Below are positions 1-5,464 of a stretch of DNA of 5,464 bases, in pieces. This DNA comes from Caldithrix sp. GTDB lineage: Bacteria; KSB1; UBA2214; DYKH01. The notes beneath the pieces were generated by a model that was given only the letters and a program-made list of their open reading frames with translations, was not told the origin of the DNA and did no database searches. The DNA lies in assembly GCA_020722685.1 (NCBI GenBank), contig DYKH01000291.1, positions 1-5,464 on the forward strand, written 5' to 3'. Numbering within the stretch: position 1 is the stretch's first letter; every line of letters begins with the position of its first letter. The position numbers and the translations under genes were made by a program.

Positions 1-96
1 CTTGATTTATCAAGATCAACGAGGTTTTCTATCTTTTTTGATGGTGAATTAAGGTGCAATTATCAGTAGCACTCTCGAATTTCTAGAATCGTCACT

Positions 97-1326
97 CTAA
101 AAATAACGAGTCGTCAGGAGCGCCTTGGTATGGCTTGGGAAAGCGATCCTGCTTCCTATTCGACCAACGCTGTCTCTATTTTTCAGTAGGGAAAGGAGAT
201 AACCGGCGTTGGATATGTCTCCCAAAAGGACAAACCCGTTTATTCGTTTGCCCTCGCCGATAAAAACTTTGCGCAGCACACCGCTTTTTCTGAATGTCCA
301 TTCTTCCCCTTCAAGACTGCCGACGACGATGAGCTTGAAGCTCAGTTTTTTTAACGAGTTCATATTGATCTGGGGCTCGTAATTCTGGTTGTATCCCAGA
401 ATGTTCAGTGCAACGGTTTTCCCATGGCTGACGGCCGTTATATGAAGGGGGTGGGTAACCCGCTCATGGGAAACAAAATCCGATGTCGCGGCGACGTCAC
501 CGCAGGCATATATCCACGGATAGTTGGTTTGCAAGTAATTGTTTACAGAGATGCTTGAACCGTCGTTTTCGATGCCGCTCCCGACAAGGAAATCGATATT
601 CGGCTTGACGCCGGTCGCCGCGATAAACATATCGGACTTAAGTGTTCTCCCGTCTGTTGTTAAAAGCCCCTCGATTTTTTCCTCGCCGTAAAACTTCTTT
701 CCTTCCGTATTCAGGGCGACATCAATCCCTTTTTCTTGTAGGTCATTAAGGACGTATCCCGATGTCTCCGGATCGAGAAGACGGGGCATGATCCATCCGC
801 GTCGGTTCAAAACGGTTGGCCTGATTCCGATTTTCGCGAGGCAGAGGGCTATCTCCACACCGATAAAACCGCCACCCAGAATTGTGGCGGTCTTTAAGCC
901 TTCCCGCGCGGAGGTTTTAATTGTTCTCGCACCTTTTAGGCTTTTAAAATTCAGAATGCCCCTTCTGTCGCTTCCCCCTACCGAAGGCGGAATAAAGAGG
1001 GAACTGCCGGAAGCGATGACGAGATCGTCGAAGATAACCGTTCTGTCCTTTTCGGAGCGGACCTTTTTGTTTTTTGGATCAACCTCGACAATTCTTTCCG
1101 CGAGAAAGGCCTCTATCCCGTACCGTGGAAAGAAATCATTCCCCTGCCAGTAAAGGATATTTTCATCGTTGTTTACGAGGTATTCGCCGAGCGCCGCCGG
1201 GCTGTAGGGCTGCGTGTCCTCGGAGGAAAACATCTTGATCGTCCCGTTAAAACCGTTTTCCCTCAGGGTCCGGGCAACCTTGACGCCCGCCGGCCCCGTT
1301 CCGATGATTACGATCACCTTGTTCAT
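97..1326 (-). CDS. FAD/NAD(P)-dependent oxidoreductase (FNOR) of a CO dehydrogenase operon
   Basis: Two-dinucleotide-binding-domain flavoprotein of 409 residues, cytoplasmic. Seen: the FAD Rossmann motif GTGPAG at residues 9-14, a second nucleotide-binding motif GGGFIGVE at 151-158, ATGVKPN at 237-243 and the FAD-binding ACGDVA at 274-279. No CxxxxC redox disulfide is present near the N-terminus, so it resembles the rubredoxin/ferredoxin reductase and NirB-like branch rather than thioredoxin or lipoamide reductases. The strand after the second glycine motif reads TVLNRRG (171-177): the acidic residue expected for NADH is Asn174 and two arginines follow, which suggests NADP(H). Start ATG at 1326 lies 1 nt after the cooC stop, with GAGAGGGG ending 5 nt before it. 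It is the last gene of the operon. Inferred role: takes electrons from CooS through CooF and reduces NAD(P)+. Family assignment is firm; the acceptor is inferred from position. Confidence 0.9.
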   Translation of the reverse strand: MNKVIVIIGTGPAGVKVARTLRENGFNGTIKMFSSEDTQPYSPAALGEYLVNNDENILYWQGNDFFPRYGIEAFLAERIVEVDPKNKKVRSEKDRTVIFDDLVIASGSSLFIPPSVGGSDRRGILNFKSLKGARTIKTSAREGLKTATILGGGFIGVEIALCLAKIGIRPTVLNRRGWIMPRLLDPETSGYVLNDLQEKGIDVALNTEGKKFYGEEKIEGLLTTDGRTLKSDMFIAATGVKPNIDFLVGSGIENDGSSISVNNYLQTNYPWIYACGDVAATSDFVSHERVTHPLHITAVSHGKTVALNILGYNQNYEPQINMNSLKKLSFKLIVVGSLEGEEWTFRKSGVLRKVFIGEGKRINGFVLLGDISNAGYLLSLLKNRDSVGRIGSRIAFPSHTKALLTTRYF

Positions 1327-1327
1327 T

Positions 1328-2200
1328 TTATCCCCTCTCGTTATTTTTGAGTTCGCGATACAGTTTCCTCGCTTCGTTCATATACGGGGATTCCAAAGAC
1401 ATAAACTGAGAAACATCCGGTTCGTTCTTATAGACATTCTCATCGAAGGGGAAATAGTGAATGGAACTGAAAATCGCCCTGTTCCCGACGAGCCTGTCAG
1501 CTTTTTTTCTATCCGAATCGTCGCGGACCTTGTTCACGACGAGATAAACACGGTCTATTCCGAGCTGGCGGGATAATCTGGCCGCGTGGATCGCGACCTG
1601 TACGGAATTGAAACTGGGCTCGGCAACGACAATAGCATGTCGAAATCCTTCTGCAAGAGCCCTGCCGAAATGTTCTACCCCTGCCTGTGTGTCCATCAGA
1701 ATGACCTCTTTCTTACGTAGCTTGATGTAGCGTACCATCGCGGCAAGCAGTGAATTCTCGGGACACAGGCAGCCGGTAGCCGCCTGGATGACGCTTCCCA
1801 TGACCAGGATATTGATGTTCTTATTGATCTTCATGCCGAAGCGCTCTACGACATCGGAGACATCCGGATTGAGATTCAGCATCACCCCCCAGCTCTCGCC
1901 CGGCCTTGCGCCAGTCTTTTCTTCAATATAGTCCAGGTTCCGGGAAATCGGGACGATTTCCTCCGCCCGCTCCATCGGAAAACCAAGCGAAAAAATCAGG
2001 TTCTGCTGCGGGTCTTCATCGGCGGCCAATACGTTGTGCCCTTCATTGGCAAACAGCCGGACAAGAACCGCGGCAAGGGTGGTTTTACCTACGCCACCCT
2101 TGCCGGCAACAACGATCCTGGAATTGTTGCCGTCTTGATGAGTATTCCGGTCTACTTTCGCAAACTCACCGGCACTAACGGCGTCTTCTTGGCCCATCAT
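1328..2200 (-). CDS. cooC: CooC, nickel-insertion ATPase for CO dehydrogenase
   Basis: MinD/SIMIBI-class P-loop ATPase that binds nickel and helps mature the CooS C-cluster. Seen in 290 residues: deviant Walker A GKGGVGKTT at 33-41 with signature Lys34 and Lys39; the switch I-like stretch ADEDPQQN at 60-67; the metal-binding CxC motif Cys144-Leu-Cys146; and DTQAGVEHFGR at 170-180, matching the switch II region of CooC proteins. The CxC pair binds nickel at the dimer interface in characterised CooC. The first ATG (2200) overlaps the cooS stop by 4 nt (ATGA). A second ATG directly after it (2197) is better spaced, 5 nt, from the AGGA signal at 2203-2206, so the protein may be one residue shorter. 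About 28 residues precede the first strand, whereas CooC usually starts almost directly at it. No in-frame GTG or TTG offers a later start, so the extension seems real. Confidence 0.95.
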   Translation of the reverse strand: MMGQEDAVSAGEFAKVDRNTHQDGNNSRIVVAGKGGVGKTTLAAVLVRLFANEGHNVLAADEDPQQNLIFSLGFPMERAEEIVPISRNLDYIEEKTGARPGESWGVMLNLNPDVSDVVERFGMKINKNINILVMGSVIQAATGCLCPENSLLAAMVRYIKLRKKEVILMDTQAGVEHFGRALAEGFRHAIVVAEPSFNSVQVAIHAARLSRQLGIDRVYLVVNKVRDDSDRKKADRLVGNRAIFSSIHYFPFDENVYKNEPDVSQFMSLESPYMNEARKLYRELKNNERG

Positions 2201-4083
2201 ATTCCTAAATTCTTCCGTTTCATGTCGATATGTTTTGCGATCAGATCAGCGGCCGCCACCGGATCGGGCTCCACCGCAAAGGCGGCGCCGACGACGTCAT
2301 TCACACCGGAGGTCAGAAGATCAACAACGTTTTTGCTGCCGAAGATCTTGGGAGGAATCCCGAGAACGGTATAGACCCCCGAGGAGACAAAATAAGAGGC
2401 GATTGAAACGGCCTTCTGCGAATACCACTCGGGCGCGGCCCCGGCAAGCGGCAACTGGTCGATGGCGACATTCAGCGCCTTTCCAAGCTCCGCGGCCAGT
2501 ACCAGGATGCGTGAGCAGTCGACACAGGAGCCCATATGCAGCACAGGGGGAATGCCCAAAGCCCTGGCAACAGATTTCAGACCATCGCCGGCCAGTTCCG
2601 CCGCCTCGGGAAGCAGAAGCCCGGCCTTGCCAGAAGCTATCGCGGCGCAACCGGTCTCGACGACGAGGATGTCTCTTTTAATCAACTCTTTTGCCAGCGT
2701 GACATGTCCGTAGTCATGCTTGATCTTCGGGTTGTTGCAGCCGACAATTCCGACAGCCCCCTTGATTTTCCCGGCCTTGATCGCGTCAAGCAGCGGCGTG
2801 AAGGTGCCGCCCAGGGCCTTTTTGATCGCCTCGACGGAAAAACCCGCCATCATCTTCATCGGCTTCGCCGGAATCTTTACACGGTCCGGATTGCGATTGC
2901 CGTAGGCTTCTATGGCGATCTTGAATATTTCCCGTGCCGTATCATAAGCCGTCTGAGGATGGAATTCCAGATGAATAGCCCCGGGAACCTTGGATTTTTC
3001 GCTTGTGGAGATGACCTTGCTGTGGAAGCAGTTCGCCACCTGAACGATGGACGGGAAGATGCACTGATAATCAATGACCATCGCGTCCACGGCGCCCGTC
3101 GCCAACGCCAGTTCCTGATTGAGCATGTTGCCGGCGATCGGGATGCCTTTGCGCATCAACAGTTCATTCCCCGTGCAGCACATGCCGACGAGGTTGATTC
3201 CCTTGGCGCCCTTGGCCTTTGCAGCCTTCACAAGATCGTCGTCGCCGGCGGCCTTCACGACCATTTCCGAGAGAACCGGATTGTGGCCGTGCAAAACAAC
3301 GTTCACCATGTCTTCCTTGAGCGTTCCCAGATTCACCCAGGATTCCTTGATTTCAGGAGTGCCGAAAAGGATATCCGAGGCCTCAGTCGCCATCATCGAA
3401 CCGCCCCATCCATCCGAAAGAGAGGTCCTGAGTCCGTGAAGCAAGACGTTCGCGTAATAAGCGCCGACGCCCATATGGATGCGGTGCATGGCCTCAACGA
3501 TCTCGCGATCGACGCTGCGGGGAACGATGTCCGCCTTTTCCCATTTATCCATCGTCTGCTGGGGTGCGCGTTTCGAAAAGTCTATGCTGCCCTTTATCGT
3601 GCCGAATTCGTTCAACAGGCTGTGGGCAACATCCTTGGCGATGTCATTGGCGCTACGCCCCTTTGTCTCGACGCCAAGTTCCTCGGCGACAGCGGCCAAT
3701 TTATCCGTTCCGGTTATCTCATAGCCCTGCGACTGGCCTGTCGCGGTCAAATAAAGGGTTTCGAGAACCTCACGGCCATGATCCGAATGCGCGGCCGCCC
3801 CGGTAACCAGATCGTCGAGGAGGTTTCTGGCGACAATCAGATCTGCATCGGCGCCACAGACACCCCTTGTGGGACCTCCTTCGAATGGATCGATCCGGCA
3901 GGGGCCCATCGTACAGCGGTTACAGCAGACACCCAACTGGCCGAACCCGCACTGGGGCTGTTGCTTTTCCAGCCTGTCCCATGCCGTTTCGATTCCCTCT
4001 TCGATCGTTCTTTCCAGTATCGGCTTTGCGCTCTCGTCAATCGTTCTTTCATCTACCATTTTCTTAATGGTGTTTCTGTCCAT
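2197..4083 (-). CDS. cooS: CooS, anaerobic Ni-Fe carbon monoxide dehydrogenase catalytic subunit
   Basis: Catalyses CO + H2O to CO2 + 2 H+ + 2 e-; homodimeric, normally cytoplasmic or loosely membrane-linked. From ATG 4083 it is 628 residues, the usual CooS length. Cluster ligands can be placed by comparison with the Carboxydothermus enzyme: D-cluster Cys45 and Cys53 (CX7C); B-cluster Cys54, Cys57, Cys62, Cys76; C-cluster His267 (in HGHNP), Cys303 (GMCCTGNE), Cys341, Cys449 (VGCNNPK), Cys479 (ETGCAA) and Cys520 (HMGSC). Lys557 (APEWYSQKA) matches the catalytic lysine. All ligands are present, so it should be active. The frame stays open for 36 codons upstream to 4191, inside cooF, but ATG 4083 has AAAGGAGG 9 nt before it and sits 4 nt after the cooF stop, so the longer form is rejected. 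Cys523, in HMGSCVDC, is an extra cysteine close to the last C-cluster ligand. No acetyl-CoA synthase genes are seen, which suggests a stand-alone CO-oxidising enzyme. Confidence 0.97.
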   Translation of the reverse strand: MDRNTIKKMVDERTIDESAKPILERTIEEGIETAWDRLEKQQPQCGFGQLGVCCNRCTMGPCRIDPFEGGPTRGVCGADADLIVARNLLDDLVTGAAAHSDHGREVLETLYLTATGQSQGYEITGTDKLAAVAEELGVETKGRSANDIAKDVAHSLLNEFGTIKGSIDFSKRAPQQTMDKWEKADIVPRSVDREIVEAMHRIHMGVGAYYANVLLHGLRTSLSDGWGGSMMATEASDILFGTPEIKESWVNLGTLKEDMVNVVLHGHNPVLSEMVVKAAGDDDLVKAAKAKGAKGINLVGMCCTGNELLMRKGIPIAGNMLNQELALATGAVDAMVIDYQCIFPSIVQVANCFHSKVISTSEKSKVPGAIHLEFHPQTAYDTAREIFKIAIEAYGNRNPDRVKIPAKPMKMMAGFSVEAIKKALGGTFTPLLDAIKAGKIKGAVGIVGCNNPKIKHDYGHVTLAKELIKRDILVVETGCAAIASGKAGLLLPEAAELAGDGLKSVARALGIPPVLHMGSCVDCSRILVLAAELGKALNVAIDQLPLAGAAPEWYSQKAVSIASYFVSSGVYTVLGIPPKIFGSKNVVDLLTSGVNDVVGAAFAVEPDPVAAADLIAKHIDMKRKNLGI

Positions 4084-4087
4084 ACCG

Positions 4088-4708
4088 TTATTCCTCCTTT
4101 CCTGACGGTAAAACACCGAATTGGGCGACTTGCTGCTGTACCTTTCTGAAGGCAATAATGTTCGCCGGCATCTCTTTCGGGGTATACCCACTCAACTCGC
4201 GGGTAAGGTTCAACGAACGCCTCTTTTTTCTCTCGGCGACAACCTGATTGATATCGCCGAAAAGCAGCGCCCCGGTTACGCAGGCCTCGACACAGGCGGG
4301 TTCTTTGCCTTCCGCCCGTCTTTCCACACAACCGTCGCACTTAAAGGCCACTGTGCTTGTTTTTCCCGGTACGATGCGATACTCGATCGCATCATGGGGG
4401 CAAACCATCGCGCACATGCCGCACGAAATACATTTGGGATGATTAACAAGGACCGATCCGGTTTTCTCGTCCCGATACATGGCTCCAGTGGGACAAACCT
4501 CCATGCACGGGGCCGGATCGCAATGTTGACATTTATTGGGAAAAGTCAGTAGATCTATGCCGAGTTTTACCACTACCCTTGGACGCGACCGGGGCTCTTC
4601 CTTCAGCATGGAAAACAGATCCTTGCCGGAAGAGTGCTCAATGGCGCATGCCATCTCGCAGTGTCTGCACCCGATACATCGTTCACCATCAATGAAGACG
4701 CCTTCCAT
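4088..4708 (-). CDS. cooF: CooF-type polyferredoxin, four [4Fe-4S] clusters
   Basis: Electron-transfer partner of CooS, of the HycB/DmsB/CooF ferredoxin family. The 206 residues hold exactly 16 clustered cysteines: Cys11/14/17/21, 60/63/68/72, 93/96/99/103 and 124/127/139/143, enough for four [4Fe-4S] clusters. No signal peptide or membrane segment is visible, so it is cytoplasmic. The last 60 residues are basic and cysteine-free (ERKKRRS at 159-165). Start: the AAAGGAGG signal at 4722-4715 abuts an ATG at 4714 with zero spacing and lies 6 nt before the ATG at 4708, so the second ATG is preferred; use of the first adds only Met-Lys. Its last codons contain the cooS ribosome binding site, which suggests coupled translation. 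First gene of the operon. Inferred role: carries electrons from the CooS D-cluster to the flavoprotein encoded at the operon end. Other HycB-like ferredoxins look similar, but the cooS neighbour settles the call. Confidence 0.93.
   Translation of the reverse strand: MEGVFIDGERCIGCRHCEMACAIEHSSGKDLFSMLKEEPRSRPRVVVKLGIDLLTFPNKCQHCDPAPCMEVCPTGAMYRDEKTGSVLVNHPKCISCGMCAMVCPHDAIEYRIVPGKTSTVAFKCDGCVERRAEGKEPACVEACVTGALLFGDINQVVAERKKRRSLNLTRELSGYTPKEMPANIIAFRKVQQQVAQFGVLPSGKEE
4093..4100 (-). promoter_or_regulatory. Ribosome binding site of cooS, inside the cooF 3' end
   Basis: A second copy of AAAGGAGG on the minus strand, 9 nt before the cooS ATG at 4083 and overlapping the final cooF codons (Gly-Lys-Glu-Glu-stop). 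It fixes the cooS start at 4083 instead of the in-frame ATG at 4191. Ribosomes finishing cooF would expose it, consistent with matched synthesis of the two partners. Confidence 0.8.
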
Positions 4709-4714
4709 TTTCAT

Positions 4715-4722
4715 CCTCCTTT
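4715..4722 (-). promoter_or_regulatory. Ribosome binding site that decides the cooF start
   Basis: AAAGGAGG on the minus strand, a near-perfect anti-16S match. It touches the ATG at 4714 directly, which is too close for normal initiation, and stands 6 nt from the ATG at 4708, which is ideal. This moves the likely cooF start two codons downstream of the longest frame. Confidence 0.8.
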
Positions 4723-4741
4723 CATAAGAGAAATTATCTCA

Positions 4742-4756
4742 GCTTCAAAAAGAAGC
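4742..4756 (-). repeat. Small hairpin in the presumed coo leader
   Basis: GCTTC and GAAGC form a perfect 5-bp stem around an AAAAA loop (TTTTT when read on the minus strand). It lies about 35 nt upstream of the cooF start and would be part of the 5' leader if transcription begins upstream of it. There is no U-tract suited to termination. It is short enough to be chance. Confidence 0.3.
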
Positions 4757-4774
4757 CCATCTTCCTACAGGGTG

Positions 4775-4804
4775 ATCTTTCAAAAGCTTTGGTAGCGTTG
4801 TCAA
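4775..4804 (-). promoter_or_regulatory. Candidate sigma-70-like promoter of the coo operon
   Basis: A perfect TTGACA (minus strand, 4804-4799) is followed after 18 nt by AAAGAT (4780-4775), which matches three of six bases of TATAAT. It points at cooF, about 65 nt upstream of the start. The spacer contains the palindrome AAAGCTTT (4783-4790). The -10 is weak, as would be expected of an activator-dependent promoter, but no clear activator site was found. Confidence 0.35.
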
Positions 4805-4861
4805 TAGGAGACCTGGAATAATGCGCTCCATTTATGAACATTAAGCTCCGATTCTGCCGCC

Positions 4862-4890
4862 CCTGTGCATCATCTTTTTTTAAATGTCAA
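4862..4890 (-). promoter_or_regulatory. Outward-facing -35-like TTGACA near the insertion sequence end
   Basis: A second perfect TTGACA (minus strand, 4890-4885) points toward cooF. At 17 nt spacing the -10 position reads CACAGG, which is a poor match, so on its own this is not a good promoter. It is recorded because outward -35 boxes at insertion sequence ends can create hybrid promoters for neighbouring genes. The site lies in the AT-rich stretch that may be the element's terminus. Confidence 0.2.
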
Positions 4891-4949
4891 GAAAAAATTT
4901 GCACCCTCTCTTAAAAAGCAAAATTGGGCTAAACCACTCAACGATTGGC

Positions 4950-5062
4950 GGTGGCTAAAGGTTATCCGCGCCATCCCTCCGCCATGCTCTGCAGGGGCTG
5001 CTCCCTCGATGGCGCGGATAACCTCCGTCCCGGGCGCTTCCTGGAAGGAGATTATAGCCACC
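4950..5062. repeat. Outer 8-bp inverted repeat flanking the large hairpin
   Basis: GGTGGCTA (4950-4957) and TAGCCACC (5055-5062) are exact reverse complements. They enclose the 16-bp stem, asymmetrically: 2 nt on the left and 31 nt on the right. Together they could form a branched structure of about 113 nt. Eight bases alone could be chance; the nesting around a perfect longer repeat makes it more credible. Confidence 0.5.
4960..5023. repeat. Perfect 16-bp inverted repeat with nested stem
   Basis: GGTTATCCGCGCCATC (4960-4975) is the exact reverse complement of 5008-5023, separated by 32 nt. The loop contains a smaller stem, GCAG (4991-4994) and CTGC (4998-5001), around GGG. The DNA could extrude as a cruciform or the RNA fold into a very stable hairpin. 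It lies about 75 nt after the transposase stop. On neither strand is it followed by a U-run (only TTT on the minus side), so it is not a standard intrinsic terminator, although it could still slow polymerase between the transposase and cooF or protect a 3' end. Confidence 0.9.
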
Positions 5063-5097
5063 AGAGGGGCAACTCTATTTTACGGTCTGCGCCATTC

Positions 5098-5439
5098 TTA
5101 TGCATCAAACCCGTTGTAGTAATAAGCGAGGCGAACCTTGGCGACGTTAAGCGCCCCTTTCGTACTCCACTTGCTCACATTGGCCCTCATGTTGACCGTC
5201 CGAAACAACCGCTCAACTCTACTTGTTGTCTTGCCTGCCAATCGGTTTTCTATAGCCGTAAACATATCGCCGCGGGCATTCTCAAGATACGATGCCGTAT
5301 GCGTAAATCCCTTTTCCCGGCAATACTGATCTTTAACAGTTGCCAAAAAATAGTTCCACCATTTCAGATAGATGGGCGCCTTGAAAAAGTTCTTGGCACC
5401 ACAGATTGCTCTTTGACGTGTGCCGTGGAAAGGCGGCAA
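5098..5439 (-). pseudogene. Transposase C-terminal fragment (DDE-type, family not assigned)
   Basis: The 113-codon open stretch ends with features of DDE transposase C-termini: TSRVERLFRTVNMR at residues 72-85, where Glu76 is the likely third catalytic acid, then KWSTKGALNV at 90-99 and RLAYYYNG at 103-110. The aromatic run KWWNYF at 26-31 lies upstream. The N-terminal catalytic region with the two aspartates is missing. The only available start is a TTG at 5439 without a ribosome binding site, and an in-frame TGA (5445-5443) stands two codons upstream, while the frame continues beyond it as coding-like sequence to the window edge. It is therefore either a broken copy, a programmed frameshift product, or the tail of a gene whose upstream part lies in another frame outside the window. 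The WS-x-GA pattern recalls ISLre2/ISKra4-type proteins, but I cannot fix the family. Confidence 0.6.
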
Positions 5440-5464
5440 TTTTCAGCGGGTGAGATTCCCGCCC

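Larger units (their letters stand above)
4865..5464 (-). mobile_element. Partial insertion sequence, transposase 3' end and terminus
   Basis: The C-terminal coding part of a transposase (5439-5098) is followed by noncoding sequence with strong inverted repeats. The element continues past the right edge of the window, so its other end, terminal repeat and target duplication cannot be seen. The left boundary is not certain. I place it near the imperfect inverted repeat GTGCA (4865-4869) / TGCAC (4900-4904), where the sequence turns AT-rich. The transposase reads in the same direction as the coo operon, so the element's 3' end faces cooF. Family is not assigned. Confidence 0.45.

Noticed and set aside
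1..96. A terminator after the flavoprotein gene
   Set aside because: Short inverted repeats exist (CTTGAT/ATCAAG at 1-14, TTCTAGAA near 80-87, GTGC/GCAC at 54-72), but none has a strong stem followed by a U-run on the minus strand. No gene is seen in these bases.
2536..4149. A 537-codon open frame on the plus strand opposite cooS
   Set aside because: It lies wholly antisense to a gene with all catalytic residues, has no recognisable motif or convincing ribosome binding site, and is typical of the antisense frame of a GC-biased gene.
4084..4191. A longer CooS starting at 4191
   Set aside because: The extra 36 residues come from reading cooF in another frame; the strong ribosome binding site and normal CooS length support 4083.
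4053..4340. A 95-codon minus-strand frame within cooF
   Set aside because: It is an alternate frame of the cooF/cooS junction, arginine-rich and without independent signals.
4799..4814. A CooA/CRP-like site beginning TGTCA
   Set aside because: The right half reads GACCT and is out of register with the TGTCA-N6-TGACA type of palindrome; only one half-site is convincing.
4862..4890. A sigma-54 promoter in the AT-rich leader
   Set aside because: No GG-N10-GC pair with TTGGCAC/TTGC flanks can be aligned here.
4870..5061. A 63-codon minus-strand frame upstream of cooF
   Set aside because: It runs through the large inverted repeat, has no known motif, and its composition reflects the repeat rather than a protein.

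Overview
The window carries a compact carbon monoxide oxidation operon on the minus strand, plus the end of an insertion sequence upstream of it. The genes point to an anaerobic, CO-using bacterium. Codon and base use are moderate in GC, and the gene style would fit a Desulfobacterota/Syntrophobacterales-like or Firmicutes-like anaerobe, but no phylogenetic marker is present, so the taxon is a guess.

Layout in transcription order (right to left): the C-terminal part of a transposase (5439-5098), then a 383-base stretch without a supported gene (5097-4715). That stretch holds a perfect 16-bp inverted repeat, the probable end of the insertion sequence, and two weak promoter-like signals pointing at the operon. 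Next come cooF (16-cysteine polyferredoxin, 4708-4088), cooS (catalytic Ni-Fe-S CO dehydrogenase, 4083-2197), cooC (nickel-insertion ATPase, 2200-1328) and an FAD/NAD(P) oxidoreductase (1326-97). The four genes are almost touching: a 4-nt gap, a 4-nt overlap and a 1-nt gap. Each has a visible ribosome binding site, so they are almost certainly one transcript. In the last 96 bases downstream I see no convincing terminator.

How the genes work together: CooC loads nickel into CooS. CooS oxidises CO with water to CO2 and passes two electrons through its B and D clusters to CooF. The flavoprotein is the likely end acceptor and would pass the electrons to a pyridine nucleotide, probably NADP+ judging from its second Rossmann motif. 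There is no Ech-type hydrogenase, acetyl-CoA synthase, CooA/RcoM regulator or CooJ/CooT nickel chaperone in the window. The CooF-CooS-CooC-flavoprotein arrangement is a known class of CO dehydrogenase cluster, not a new system. The points most worth checking are the insertion sequence beside the operon promoter, the cofactor preference of the flavoprotein, and the folded inverted repeat.
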